Notes: generated by a model from the sequence alone, not told the origin. A stretch of DNA of 64,000 nucleotides from Pelobacter sp. (GCA_030824515.1 JAVBXN010000017.1:97396-161395); one strand, 5' to 3'. Shown: positions 53,927 through 62,721, counted from the first letter of the stretch. Made by a program: numbers and translations.

Positions 53927-55959
53927 TTGCTGATGTGATTCCGGTTAAATCAAATTGGCGAAAACCCGTTATCCTGACGGTCGATGACGACCCCAACAAT
54001 CTGTCCGTAGTGCGCGACTGTCTTGTCGGCTGCAACTATACCATCCTGGTGGCCGAGGATGGTGAAAGCGCCGTCCAAAGAGCCGACTATGCCAGGCCCG
54101 ACCTGATCCTGCTCGACATAATGATGCCCGGGATCGATGGTTACGAGACCTGCCGCAGATTGAAAGCACTGGAAAGCACCATGGAAATTCCGGTAATATT
54201 CATGACCGCGCTGGCCGAAACCGGACACAAGGTGAAAGGCCTTGAGGTGGGGGGCGTGGACTATATCACCAAGCCTTTTCAGAGGGAGGAGTTACTGGCC
54301 CGTATTTCCGTGCATCTGCATACTCGCGAATTGACGAGAAGACTTCGGGAGGCGAATGAACTGCTGGAAACCAGGGTCGAGGAACGGACTACGGAACTGG
54401 CGCAGACTATTGATGCATTGCATGATGAAATCATGGAACGCAAGCGGGCCGAGGAAGAACGGGTGCGTCTGGCGAGGGCCATCGAGCAGGCTGCCGAGGC
54501 GATTTTCATGTCCGATGCGCAGTGGCTCATCACCTATGTGAATCCCGCCTTCGAGCGAATGACCGGCTATAGCAGGGATGAGATCATCGGAAAGCACACC
54601 AGAATTCTCAAGAGTCATACCCATGAATCAGGATATTACCATCAGATTCGCGAAACCCTAGGCAGCGACAATGTCTGGTCGGGGCGCCTTACCACCAGGA
54701 AAAAAGACAGCTCGTTTTTCGAGGCCGATACTACGGTTTCCGCCGTTAAGGATTCAAAAGGCGCCATTATCAACTATGTCAGCATACTGCGGGACATCAC
54801 TCACGAACTGAAACTGGAGCGTGAATTGCGCCAGTCGCAGAAGATGGAGGCGATCGGCACGCTGGCCGGTGGAATAGCCCATGACTTCAATAATATTCTG
54901 ACGGCGGTGATCGGTTATACGGAGCTGGCCCAGCATAAGCTGGCAAAGGACGATGCCGCGGCGCACGATCTGGAACGGGTCCAGGAGGCCAGTTCACGCG
55001 CCAAGGATCTGGTTAACAGGATTCTGACCTTCAGCCGCCAGAGCGAGTATGAGCGAAAACCGGTTCATGTGGCAGCCGTTATCGACGAGGTTTTAAGTCT
55101 GCTGCGTTCCACCATTCCAAGCACAGTCGAGATTCACCGGCACATTAACACGGCTTCGAACGGGGATACTGTCCTGGCCGACCCGACCCAACTACATCAG
55201 GTGTTGATGAACCTGGGCACCAACGCGGCTCATGCCATGCGTTCCCATGGTGGTATTTTGAGTGTGTCCCTGTCGGATTACGATGCTGACGCAGCGTTTG
55301 TATCGCTTTACCCCGATCTGGCGCAGGGACCGTTTGTGCGGCTTACGGTCAATGACACCGGCCATGGCATGGAAGCCTCTGTAAGGGAACGGATTTTTGA
55401 TCCTTATTTCACGACCAAGAAGGTGGGTGAAGGCACCGGGATGGGGCTCTCTGTGGTTCAGGGAATAATCAAGAACCATGGCGGCGCCATCAGCGTCTTC
55501 AGCGAGCCGGGACAGGGAACCACCTTTCATGTTTTTCTGCCGAAGATAGTAGATGAGATAACGCGTGATGTTAATTCGAAAGAAGCATCGTTCTGTGGAA
55601 CGGAGCGAATCCTCTTTGTGGATGACGAAAAGGTGCTGGTGGATTTGGGACAGTACCTGCTCCAGGAATTGGGGTACCGGGTTACAACCGAAACGAGCAG
55701 CCTGGAGGCGCTGAAATGTTTCCTAGCTGATCCGGATGCGTTCGATCTGGTGATTACCGACATGACCATGCCCGGATTGACCGGCAGGGAGCTGGCCCGG
55801 CAGCTGTTGTCGATCCGTCCGGATATTCCGATCATCATGTGTTCCGGGTTCACCGAGTTTATCAATTCGACAGAGGCCAGGGAAGCCGGTATTCGGGACT
55901 TTTTCATGAAACCGTATGTGGCCAGCACCATGGCCAAAACCATTCGCAAGGTTCTTTAG
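53923..55959 (+). CDS. Cytoplasmic REC-PAS-HisKA-HATPase-REC hybrid kinase
   Basis: 678 residues, no membrane helix. N-terminal receiver (TVDDDPNN, LLDIMMPGIDG, TKPF), coiled coil, PAS domain (residues 185-300), HisKA of the AGGIAHDFNNILTAVIGYTEL type, HATPase (MNLGTNAAHAM, DTGHGM, GTGMGLSVV) and a second receiver (FVDDEKV, DMTMPGLTG, KPY). It overlaps the previous gene by four bases. Its N-terminal receiver may accept phosphate from the upstream membrane kinase, forming a relay. No DNA-binding output is in the window. Confidence 0.92.
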   Translation: MIADVIPVKSNWRKPVILTVDDDPNNLSVVRDCLVGCNYTILVAEDGESAVQRADYARPDLILLDIMMPGIDGYETCRRLKALESTMEIPVIFMTALAETGHKVKGLEVGGVDYITKPFQREELLARISVHLHTRELTRRLREANELLETRVEERTTELAQTIDALHDEIMERKRAEEERVRLARAIEQAAEAIFMSDAQWLITYVNPAFERMTGYSRDEIIGKHTRILKSHTHESGYYHQIRETLGSDNVWSGRLTTRKKDSSFFEADTTVSAVKDSKGAIINYVSILRDITHELKLERELRQSQKMEAIGTLAGGIAHDFNNILTAVIGYTELAQHKLAKDDAAAHDLERVQEASSRAKDLVNRILTFSRQSEYERKPVHVAAVIDEVLSLLRSTIPSTVEIHRHINTASNGDTVLADPTQLHQVLMNLGTNAAHAMRSHGGILSVSLSDYDADAAFVSLYPDLAQGPFVRLTVNDTGHGMEASVRERIFDPYFTTKKVGEGTGMGLSVVQGIIKNHGGAISVFSEPGQGTTFHVFLPKIVDEITRDVNSKEASFCGTERILFVDDEKVLVDLGQYLLQELGYRVTTETSSLEALKCFLADPDAFDLVITDMTMPGLTGRELARQLLSIRPDIPIIMCSGFTEFINSTEAREAGIRDFFMKPYVASTMAKTIRKVL

Positions 55960-56029
55960 AAGGACATCCTGTTGCAATTCTTTTTCAATCCCGCTTCAGA
56001 TTTTCACTGCAGGAACCGCAACTGGCCTC

Positions 56030-56746
56030 TTATTCCTCCTTATCGGAACAATTGCCGCCCCCAGTCATTTTGTCATACCACCCCCACGGGTTTTTTCGTT
56101 TGATCCAGACCGGGATCACGAATAGCAGCACCACCAGCGCAAGTCCCAGTGAAATCTGCAGCAGGATGCCCCCGGTGAAAAAACTCTTGCCGTAATAGTT
56201 GAGGATAATGGTGCCGGGCGTCATTCCTGCCAGCGTGCTCAGTGCGAAGGAACGCAGCGTCATCCGGGTCAGTCCGGCCCCGTAGCTGACCAGAGCGAAC
56301 GAAAATACCGGCTCCAGGCGGGCAACAAGGACGATACAGGCCAGCTGGCGCCGGGCGATACGGTTACTGAAGGTGATGTCGCGCCGCAGGAGCCGGGTGA
56401 TCGCCTCGCGCCCCAGGTTGCGGGCCAGGAGAAAGCAGGCAATGGCGCCCGCTTCGGAACCCAGCAGCGCATAGACCGTGCCCCAGAAGGGGCCGAACAG
56501 CATGCCGCCGGCGATATCCAGCGGTGCGTTGGGAACCACTGTCACCACGATGGCGATCACACGCAGAAACATGTATACGAGCGGCGCCAGCCAACCGGCC
56601 TGTTGCAGGAAACCTTCGATCCAGGCCGGGTCGAACAGCTCCTGCGGGGTTTTGCGCCAGACGATTACAGCCAGCGCCACCAGCAGCACCACCAGGAGTG
56701 CCGCCTTGCCGACTTCCAGAATTTTGTGCTTGTCCGACGGATACAT
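56030..56746 (-). CDS. TVP38/TMEM64 (VTT/DedA-like) membrane protein
   Basis: 238 residues with about five hydrophobic segments. The VTT core VVPNAPLDIAGGMLFGPFWGTVYALLGSEAGAIACFLLARNLGRE and the later RLEPVFSFALVSYGAGLTRM match TVP38/TMEM64 proteins. Relatives move or scramble phospholipids or help proton-motive force upkeep. It converges with the kinase gene, and the intervening 70 bases show no clear terminator. Confidence 0.85.
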   Translation of the reverse strand: MYPSDKHKILEVGKAALLVVLLVALAVIVWRKTPQELFDPAWIEGFLQQAGWLAPLVYMFLRVIAIVVTVVPNAPLDIAGGMLFGPFWGTVYALLGSEAGAIACFLLARNLGREAITRLLRRDITFSNRIARRQLACIVLVARLEPVFSFALVSYGAGLTRMTLRSFALSTLAGMTPGTIILNYYGKSFFTGGILLQISLGLALVVLLFVIPVWIKRKNPWGWYDKMTGGGNCSDKEE

Positions 56747-56783
56747 CTTTCACCCGGATGCGGGGCTGTCCCCGACTGTGATT

Positions 56784-56809
56784 GGTATAGTGACGCTTGC
56801 AACTATACC
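56784..56809. repeat. 8-base inverted repeat upstream of the AIM24 gene
   Basis: GGTATAGT / ACTATACC with a 10-base spacer, about 60 bases ahead of the promoter. It could be an operator; no T-run follows. Confidence 0.4.
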
Positions 56810-56871
56810 ACCTGAGAAACAGTCTGGCATAAGTTTAATCAGGCCGCAGCATACGCTTGCGTATCTATCCC

Positions 56872-56900
56872 TTGACCGGAATACAAGTCGGACTTATATT
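56872..56900 (+). promoter_or_regulatory. Sigma-70-type promoter of the AIM24-M48 operon
   Basis: TTGACC and TATATT are separated by 17 bases, 38 bases before the ATG. Confidence 0.65.
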
Positions 56901-56938
56901 TTCACCGCTGCACATCTATCAACGAGAGGTGAACTGAC

Positions 56939-57739
56939 ATGGCAATGGACGTGGTTGATTATGAAATCTTCGGTTCCGAGATGCAGTATGTGGAGGTGGA
57001 ACTGGATCCGGGCGAGGCCGCCGTTGGCGAGGCCGGTGTGATGATGTACATGCAGTCCGGCATCCAGATGGATACGGTTTTCGGCGATGGTTCCCAGCAG
57101 CAGGGCGGTTTCATGGGCAAACTGATGGGAGCGGGCAAGCGGCTGCTGACGGGAGAGAGCCTGTTTACCACAGTATTCCATAACGAAGGCGACGGCAAAC
57201 GGCGGGTGGCCTTTGCGGCGCCCTATCCGGGGAAGATAATCCCGGTCCATCTGTCCGATATCGGCGGAACCCTGATCTGCCAGAAAGACTCCTTCCTCTG
57301 CGCCGCCAAGGGGGTGTCACTGGGTATCGCCTTTCAGAAAAAACTGGGGGTCGGCCTCTTCGGTGGTGAGGGGTTCATCATGCAGAAGCTGGAAGGTGAC
57401 GGCCTGGCCTTCGTTCATGCCGGAGGCACCCTGAAGGAGCTGGTGCTGGCGCCCGGTGAATCGCTGCGGGTCGATACCGGCTGCGTCGTGGCCTTTCAGC
57501 CGTCGGTTGATTTCGATATCCAGTTCGTTGGCAAGATCAAGTCGGCCATCTTCGGCGGCGAGGGGCTCTTCTTCGCCACTTTGACCGGTCCCGGCAAAGT
57601 CTGGCTGCAGTCCCTGCCGCTTTCGCGCCTGGCCAACCGCATCATCCTCTCGGCCCCCGCCGCCGGCGGGCGTTCCACTGGCCAGGGCTCACTGCTGGGA
57701 GCCGGCGTGCTGGGCGGTCTGCTGGGCGGCGATGATTGA
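56939..57739 (+). CDS. AIM24/TIGR00266 family protein
   Basis: 266 residues, a beta-helix-like AIM24 fold: [20 protein letters not shown] near the N-terminus, [17 protein letters not shown], then [40 protein letters not shown] Gly-rich tail ends the protein. The family (yeast mitochondrial Aim24 and many bacterial proteins) has no known reaction. The last codons overlap the start of the M48 peptidase gene, indicating coupled translation. Confidence 0.85.
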   Translation: MAMDVVDYEIFGSEMQYVEVELDPGEAAVGEAGVMMYMQSGIQMDTVFGDGSQQQGGFMGKLMGAGKRLLTGESLFTTVFHNEGDGKRRVAFAAPYPGKIIPVHLSDIGGTLICQKDSFLCAAKGVSLGIAFQKKLGVGLFGGEGFIMQKLEGDGLAFVHAGGTLKELVLAPGESLRVDTGCVVAFQPSVDFDIQFVGKIKSAIFGGEGLFFATLTGPGKVWLQSLPLSRLANRIILSAPAAGGRSTGQGSLLGAGVLGGLLGGDD

Positions 57740-58826
57740 GCGGACGTTTGAGGGACGGCTCTTTGGTCCGGGGTTGCCCGGAACCGGAGCCGAGGCCGTG
57801 GGGAGTTGGGACGGGCAGGGTCACTTGCGCGTAGCCGTGGAAGTAACGCCACGCACCGAACTACTTGCCGAGAGCCCGGCCATTGCCGCGGCCGGCTTCA
57901 ACGCCGCCTCGCTGCGGATTACCTGGGAGGGCGAGGCCGGCGCATACGCCTTTGTGATCGAGACGGACGCTGCCCGTGCCGCCTGCGGAGTTTCGGCTCC
58001 TCCTGACATCGCCCGCCGCGTCTTGTCAGCCGCGGGGTCACGGGAACGCCTGGAGAGGCGTTTCAGGTTCGGCGGAGTGCTGCTGGCCCTGATCCTGCTG
58101 CTGCCGCTGATCGGGATCGGCGTTTTCCTGTTGAACTCCGATCGTGTTGCCGACTGGGCGGTCAAGCGCATCCCGTACGAGCAGGAGGCGCGGCTGGGCG
58201 ACCTGGTCCTGGCCCAGACCCGCCTGCAGATGAAGATCCTGGACAGTGGTCCGGCCGTTAACGCGGTCAGCGCCATCGGAAGCAAGCTTACGACCGGATC
58301 GCTCCACCGCTACCGCTGGTTCGTTGCCGATCGTCCCGATGTCAATGCCTTTGCCGCTCCCGGCGGGGTGGTGGTCGTTTTCAGCGGCCTGATCCGCTCC
58401 GCCGGGTCGGCCGAGGAGCTTGCCGGCGTGCTGGCCCACGAGGTGGCCCATGCCGAACTGCGCCACAGCCTGCGGGGCATGGTCAAGAGTCTCGGCCTGC
58501 GCGCGCTGGTCTCGCTGCTGACCGGCGACGCTTCCGGTGGTGTCTTTGCCGACGCGGCCACCAGGCTGACCGAACTGCGCTTTTCCCGCGAAGCGGAACG
58601 CGAGGCCGATGACGAGGGGTTGCGGAGACTGGTCAAAGCCCGTATCGACCCGAACGGAATGCTCCGATTCTACCAGAAGCTGGCCGGGGAACGCCGGCCG
58701 TCTCCTCCGCCGATAATCTCAACCCATCCGGCAACCGGAGAACGTCTTGAACGTTTGCGTCGTGAAGTGGCCGGACTCAAACAAAAATGGGCGCCGCTTC
58801 CAATTGATCTTACTTCGCTAAAATAA
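57732..58826 (+). CDS. M48-family membrane metallopeptidase
   Basis: 364 residues. A soluble N-terminal part (1-115), one membrane helix (about 117-135), then a zinc peptidase with [12 protein letters not shown] (HEXXH, near residue 237) and the third ligand region EREADDEG. The C-terminal part holds [14 protein letters not shown], typical of YggG/LoiP/BepA-like M48 enzymes. It probably cleaves misfolded envelope proteins. ATG 57732 overlaps the AIM24 stop by eight bases. Confidence 0.88.
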   Translation: MIERTFEGRLFGPGLPGTGAEAVGSWDGQGHLRVAVEVTPRTELLAESPAIAAAGFNAASLRITWEGEAGAYAFVIETDAARAACGVSAPPDIARRVLSAAGSRERLERRFRFGGVLLALILLLPLIGIGVFLLNSDRVADWAVKRIPYEQEARLGDLVLAQTRLQMKILDSGPAVNAVSAIGSKLTTGSLHRYRWFVADRPDVNAFAAPGGVVVVFSGLIRSAGSAEELAGVLAHEVAHAELRHSLRGMVKSLGLRALVSLLTGDASGGVFADAATRLTELRFSREAEREADDEGLRRLVKARIDPNGMLRFYQKLAGERRPSPPPIISTHPATGERLERLRREVAGLKQKWAPLPIDLTSLK

Positions 58827-58886
58827 AGGCGGACCATGTTGACGCTTTTATGTTTCAGTGACAAATAACTGTAATTTCTTACGCAA

Positions 58887-58914
58887 AAAAGGCCTCCGTT
58901 TCCGTAGGCCTTTT
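58887..58914. terminator. Bidirectional intrinsic terminator
   Basis: AAAAGGCCT / AGGCCTTTT stem with a 10-base loop between the convergent M48 and PEP-CTERM genes. A- and T-runs serve both strands. Confidence 0.85.
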
Positions 58915-58941
58915 CATTTTCAGATGGATTGTTGAAAAACG

Positions 58942-59571
58942 TTACTTTCCGGACCTTTTTCTCCAGAGAGCGAAACCGCCAAGTCCAAGCCCAAGAAGGA
59001 TCAATGTAGATGGTTCCGGCACCGGAGAGGGGACAGCGACAATGTAATCCTGATAGCCTAAGCCGTAACCTGATGGAGCGTCGCCGGGGCTTACTGCGAG
59101 TGAGTAACGGCTGAGGTCGAATGTGCCGGTGTTGATGCTGGCCAATAATCCCGTTACGGTGCTGGCCAGAGCTGGATTGGGGTTGTTCCAGGTGAAGTCA
59201 GTCCCCATGACTGTTTCCCAGATTGCGACCTGAACGGCGGCTGCGTTTGTTGAATTGCTCAGAGAGAACAGGTATGCCGCTCGCGCATACACTGAATTCG
59301 GGTCTATGGCTCTGAGATCATATGCCTGTGTTGTTGTTGGCGCCCATGCCGGATCGACGCAGAAGCCGTTGACGACGTCTGCCCCGTTGATCTTGAGCTG
59401 ATAGTATCCCGCCAGGACATTATATGTGCCATTGATCGGAGACCCGAAAGTCCCGTTTATGACCACTGAGTTATTAACACCTACTTCGTTGAGAGTAATC
59501 GGTACTGCAAAGGCGATCCCGGACAAGGTCACCATCGAAACCAGAACAATGACAGACAATAGATGTTTCAT
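58942..59571 (-). CDS. PEP-CTERM sorted secreted protein
   Basis: 209 residues. Signal peptide ending at AFAVP, a Thr/Asn-rich body, and a C-terminal sorting tail: VPEPSTLILLGLGLGGFALW then RKR. This tail is cut by exosortase in bacteria that export exopolysaccharide. The body (NGFCVDPAWAPTTTQAYDL, AAVQVAIWETVMG) resembles PEP-CTERM proteins with thioester-like folds, though the thioester residues cannot be confirmed. No exosortase is in the window. ATG 59571 has GGAGG 8 bases upstream. Confidence 0.9.
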   Translation of the reverse strand: MKHLLSVIVLVSMVTLSGIAFAVPITLNEVGVNNSVVINGTFGSPINGTYNVLAGYYQLKINGADVVNGFCVDPAWAPTTTQAYDLRAIDPNSVYARAAYLFSLSNSTNAAAVQVAIWETVMGTDFTWNNPNPALASTVTGLLASINTGTFDLSRYSLAVSPGDAPSGYGLGYQDYIVAVPSPVPEPSTLILLGLGLGGFALWRKRSGK

Positions 59572-59614
59572 AAAAATATCCTCCAATGTGCAAAATTTAG
59601 CATTTGCAGGATAA

Positions 59615-59631
59615 AAGCATGAAGTGTGCCG
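59615..59631 (-). promoter_or_regulatory. Candidate sigma-54 promoter of the PEP-CTERM gene
   Basis: On the minus strand CGGCACACTTCATGCT has GG-N10-GC spacing and GGCAC at -24, about 45 bases before the ATG. PEP-CTERM genes in related bacteria are often controlled by PrsR with sigma-54. Otherwise the 399-base gap 59572-59970 shows only a short GGGG/CCCC hairpin at about 59797-59811. Confidence 0.5.
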
Positions 59632-59970
59632 TAGTAAATTTGGACGGAAATTATTAAGGTAACTATCTGATAGGATAGGAAATAAAATTGGATAAAAGTG
59701 TTTGTTCCCGATGTTTTACGGGGTTGGTTTAAGTTGTGTAAAGAATGCCGACAATATTGTTGGCCCTCATAAAGCCCTATCCCGTGGACGGGGATTTAGC
59801 CCCAATTTACTATTTTCACAGAAAACTTTCTCAAGTCCGAACATCACCCGGCAGCAGAGTTGCCTGCCGCCCTGTATTTGATGTTTGCAGCAGGCCCGTA
59901 AGAGACTAAAATGATCTTGTACTCAGGAGTCTTTCCTGGTCGCACTATCGATTAGTCCGGAGGTGTTACC

Positions 59971-60390
59971 ATGACATCATTTTTGTCTAAATACAGTGCG
60001 CAATCTTATGCGCTGATGCGGATCATGGCCGGCTTCCTGTTTCTGTGGCACGGCATCCAGAAGTTGTTCGATTTTCCGGTCGGCATGCCGCCCGGCGTTC
60101 CAGCCTTCATCATCTATGTTGCCGGGCCGATCGAGCTGATCGGCGGCATCCTGGTGATGATCGGCCTGTTCACGCACTGGACGGCTTTTATAACCAGCGG
60201 TCAGATGGCAGTCGCCTACTGGATCGGGCATGGAACCAAGGCGCTGCTGCCGCTCCAGAACAATGGCGAACTGGCTGTGCTGTACTGCTTCGTATTCCTG
60301 TTCATTGCCTCGCAGGGGGGCGGTATCTGGAGCGTTGACTCTCTGAGGGGTGGCGGCAGCGGCAGTCCCGGCGGTCCGGGCAAACAGTGA
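59971..60390 (+). CDS. DoxX-family membrane protein
   Basis: 139 residues with four hydrophobic segments. The DoxX/SURF4-like pattern is clear: YALMRIMAGFLFLWHGIQKLF, then GPIELIGGILVMIGLFTHWTAF and ALLPLQNNGELAVLYCFVFLFIASQGGG. DoxX members are linked to quinone, thiol or detoxification chemistry at the membrane, without a settled reaction. GGAGGTG precedes the ATG. The C-terminal tail is Gly-rich. Confidence 0.88.
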   Translation: MTSFLSKYSAQSYALMRIMAGFLFLWHGIQKLFDFPVGMPPGVPAFIIYVAGPIELIGGILVMIGLFTHWTAFITSGQMAVAYWIGHGTKALLPLQNNGELAVLYCFVFLFIASQGGGIWSVDSLRGGGSGSPGGPGKQ

Positions 60391-60430
60391 CGAGAGAGAG
60401 GAGAGTCTCAGCAGATGATATTCAAGGGTA

Positions 60431-60455
60431 GGGGCGACCATATGGCCGCCCCTTT
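60431..60455 (+). terminator. Stem-loop between convergent doxX-like and VOC genes
   Basis: GGGGCGACC / GGCCGCCCC with one mismatch and an ATAT loop, followed by TTT. Confidence 0.5.
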
Positions 60456-60464
60456 GATTGTGGG

Positions 60465-60848
60465 TTACATCGGCAGATAGGTGATTACCGAAAACATGAC
60501 TCCCTGCGGGTCCATCAGTGCGGCGAAACGCCCGACATTCGGAATGTCGGTGGGAGGCATCAGCACCTTGCCCCCCAATTCCCCGGCCTTGCGGGCAGTG
60601 GCGTCCACATCGTCAACCGTGATGTAAATCCCCCACTGTGGTTTGATTTCACCGTCGCAGCATTGATTCGACATGATCCCGGCCACCCGTTCCTCGCCTA
60701 CTTTAGCCAGGGTATAGGACATCCCCTCCACCGGGGCCAGTTCGGTGGTCCAGCCCAGAAGTTCAGTATAGAATTTTATGGCCCCATCCACGTCGGTGGT
60801 GGCAAGTTCGGCCCAACTGAAAGCGCCTTGTTTAGATATATCTGACAT
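60465..60848 (-). CDS. VOC (glyoxalase/bleomycin resistance) family protein
   Basis: 127 residues, two beta-alpha-beta-beta-beta halves of the vicinal oxygen chelate fold. WAELATTDVDGAIKFYTELLGW opens the first half and the second ends DPQGVMFSVITY. The CCDG loop in the middle is unusual. The position of a possible metal site cannot be settled by eye. Start ATG 60848 follows AAAGGGG. The substrate is unknown. Confidence 0.85.
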   Translation of the reverse strand: MSDISKQGAFSWAELATTDVDGAIKFYTELLGWTTELAPVEGMSYTLAKVGEERVAGIMSNQCCDGEIKPQWGIYITVDDVDATARKAGELGGKVLMPPTDIPNVGRFAALMDPQGVMFSVITYLPM

Positions 60849-60977
60849 GGTTGATTCCCCTTTCGTAGCTATTGATCGATTGTCTCGCATATCCTCATTT
60901 TAGACCTCCTCCAGGCATGTGCCAACACATAAAAAAGCGGGGGCTTAAAGTCTTGTCCATGAAGGCTCTCATGGCGG

Positions 60978-61006
60978 TTGACTCGACGGAGGATGTCTTA
61001 TATATT
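60978..61006 (+). promoter_or_regulatory. Sigma-70 promoter driving the riboswitch transcript
   Basis: TTGACT (60978-60983) and TATATT (61001-61006) with ideal 17-base spacing. Transcription would begin near 61013, just before the aptamer. Confidence 0.75.
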
Positions 61007-61028
61007 TGTCCCCGCATTTCAAGCAAGG

Positions 61029-61113
61029 ATAACCGATAAGACTAAACCGCCCGCGAGGGTGGGGCGGAAAGCCCATTGGGTCTCACCGAGACAGCCGGGA
61101 TGCCGAAGTATCA
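61029..61113 (+). promoter_or_regulatory. GEMM-I riboswitch, probable cyclic AMP-GMP type
   Basis: The 5' strand ends in CTAAACC. Hairpin P2 (CCGCCC / GGGTGG, 61047-61062) has a GNRA loop GCGA. The joining core GGCGGAAAGCC (61063-61073) matches the GEMM core GACGCAAAGCC at 9 of 11. A short hairpin GTCTC/GAGAC follows, then AGCCGGGATGCCGAAG (61093-61108), matching the 3' core. Aligned to the V. cholerae Vc2 aptamer, the ligand-reading position G20 is A, as in Geobacter switches that bind 3',3'-cGAMP. The 3' part also pairs into the terminator that follows. Confidence 0.85.
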
Positions 61114-61135
61114 CAGCCGGCATCCCGGTTTTTTT
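61095..61135 (+). terminator. Riboswitch expression-platform terminator
   Basis: Perfect 11-base stem CCGGGATGCCG / CGGCATCCCGG with a 12-base loop and seven T. Its left arm is part of the aptamer core, so aptamer folding and termination exclude each other. Ligand would then turn the gene on. Confidence 0.88.
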
Positions 61136-61187
61136 ATATCGGGATTACGGCGCTCGTAGCAGATCCAATACGAAAAGGGAGATGAAA

Positions 61188-61469
61188 ATGAACAGGAGCA
61201 TGAATTTGAAGAAGCTGGCTGTCGGTGGTGTAGTTTGCGTGTTGGGCATGGCGGGCATCGTCGCGCCATCCAACGGGGCTGTCGGGGTCGATGTAAGCAC
61301 CCCCAACGTGCGGGTGCAGGTCGGCACCCCCGCACCGCCTCCGCCGCCACAAGTGACCGTGATAGAGCGCGAGCGAGTGATCGTCAGGGAAAAAGAGCGG
61401 AGCCACGACCAGGGAAAACACAAGGGGCATTACAAGAAGCACAAAAAACACAAGAAACACGATCATTGA
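61188..61469 (+). CDS. Small secreted His/Lys-rich protein under riboswitch control
   Basis: 93 residues. A signal peptide (cut near SNGAV) is followed by a short beta-like segment (VDVSTPNVRVQVG), a Pro-rich hinge (six Pro in a row interrupted by Ala), a charged helix (VIERERVIVREKER) and a tail of about 20 residues made almost only of His, Lys and Gly, ending HDH. The tail could bind metals, polyphosphate or acidic surfaces. ATG 61188 has AAGGGAG six bases upstream; 61182 is too close. The family is not recognised. The riboswitch and a strong downstream terminator show a single-gene unit. Confidence 0.82.
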   Translation: MNRSMNLKKLAVGGVVCVLGMAGIVAPSNGAVGVDVSTPNVRVQVGTPAPPPPPQVTVIERERVIVREKERSHDQGKHKGHYKKHKKHKKHDH

Positions 61470-61511
61470 CAGGTTGAACCGATTTAAAAACAATCAACCT
61501 GTACGGGTATC

Positions 61512-61541
61512 GGGCAGCCTTCTTCGAGGCTGCCCTTTTTT
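61512..61541 (+). terminator. Intrinsic terminator after the riboswitch gene
   Basis: GGGCAGCCT / AGGCTGCCC perfect stem with a TCTTCG loop, then six T. Confidence 0.93.
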
Positions 61542-61590
61542 ATGCCGGATTGGGAAGCAGCCCCGGATGCCGCCGCAATTCGTCTGAACT

Positions 61591-61632
61591 CATCCAGGCC
61601 TACATCCACGCCTACATCCACGCTTACATCCG
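61591..61632. repeat. 12-base tandem repeat
   Basis: About 3.5 copies of a CATCCACGCCTA-like unit directly downstream of the nucleotidyltransferase-fold gene, outside any supported frame. Confidence 0.75.
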
Positions 61633-61653
61633 CTAAGCGGGCATTTTGAAGGC

Positions 61654-62721
61654 TCAGTCGATCGGAACAGTTGACTGGGCAGGAGTGGAAGATAATTGTA
61701 TTTCCAGCGTTCCGTAGCTTTTCTCCATAGCCGCCAAACCTGCTTCTGCGTACTTACTCCATTTGGGGCCACGTATAATGAGATTGTCCCATGCCGGTTG
61801 AATGTCGAAAGGCCGGTTCTCCCGGAGAATCGACAGGATTTGATGCGCTTGGTATAAATCCTTTTGCCGCTTTGCTTCACCGGTAATGTCTCTGACTTGT
61901 GAAACAATAAGCTTATGCATGGCGTATCTTACCGGCTGCGGGATATTAATTAATATCGGATTTGTGTCTAATAATACCGATGGTACTGGCGATTCCATCA
62001 CGTAAGACAAATAACTGAGGGGTTCGGCGGCGCAGTTAAACCTCTTGATAAAAACCGGCGAATCAGATTCCTGGGTTTTGGGTGTCAATACATCAAGCCG
62101 AAGCTGGCTTTTGCGGATTGCAAAGTTTGTTGAAGGGACTTTATGGTTCAGCTTCGGTACAGGATAAAAACCCATTTGCAAGCTGTTCAGGGCGGCGGGT
62201 ATATCTGCATCTATCATTGGAATTGCAACTGCTATTTTACGCTCTATGGCAAGGTCTACGTCCGTTGTTCTTGTCGTTTCGGCTGTCCAGCAAACGCCCA
62301 GCATCAATCCGGCAGCCTGAAAAGCGTGCGTTCCAACCAGAACCCCCCCATTTCTGAATACCCCCGCCTCTGCAAGACTGCGGATCACCCGCATCATTGC
62401 CTTGTCGATTGGCATTTTAACACCGGCTTGTATTTGAACGCTTAAACGTTTGAGCTTTCCCCCCATTTCTACAGCGTCAGATTTGCCTGCCGCGTGGTCA
62501 TTCATAAGGCGTTCCGTCTGCTCGTTGCGTGGCCCGATGTATATTTGTTCGAGTCGGCCGCTTGGATTGTACGTTTGAAAATACACGTATTCATTTCCCT
62601 TGTTTTCCTTGAATGAAAATGATCCCTTCAAGCTGGATATGGTTCTTGATGCCTCTACAATCTGCATCATCTCAAGCAATTCGGCATAGAGCGTTTGGGT
62701 TTGAATATCAATTTCATACAT
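61654..62721 (-). CDS. GSU2403-family nucleotidyltransferase-fold protein
   Basis: 355 residues. A helical N-terminal domain precedes a nucleotidyltransferase fold with GVLVGTHAFQAAG and TTRTTDVDLAIER (DVD near residue 153), as in NTP_transf_8 proteins related to AbiEii-type toxins. The C-terminal part includes a positively charged region KLIVSQVRDITGEAKRQKDLYQA typical of such folds. Whether it modifies nucleic acid or protein is unknown. ATG 62721 follows AAGGGG. It faces a RelE-like gene across about 155 bases. Confidence 0.82.
   Translation of the reverse strand: MYEIDIQTQTLYAELLEMMQIVEASRTISSLKGSFSFKENKGNEYVYFQTYNPSGRLEQIYIGPRNEQTERLMNDHAAGKSDAVEMGGKLKRLSVQIQAGVKMPIDKAMMRVIRSLAEAGVFRNGGVLVGTHAFQAAGLMLGVCWTAETTRTTDVDLAIERKIAVAIPMIDADIPAALNSLQMGFYPVPKLNHKVPSTNFAIRKSQLRLDVLTPKTQESDSPVFIKRFNCAAEPLSYLSYVMESPVPSVLLDTNPILINIPQPVRYAMHKLIVSQVRDITGEAKRQKDLYQAHQILSILRENRPFDIQPAWDNLIIRGPKWSKYAEAGLAAMEKSYGTLEIQLSSTPAQSTVPID

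Noticed and set aside
60978..61187. Long N-terminal extension of the His/Lys-rich protein
   Set aside because: The extra frame runs through the promoter, riboswitch and terminator; ATG 61188 with a good ribosome-binding site and signal peptide is the real start.
61591..61632. CRISPR-like repeat
   Set aside because: Units are 12 bases, contiguous and without spacers.
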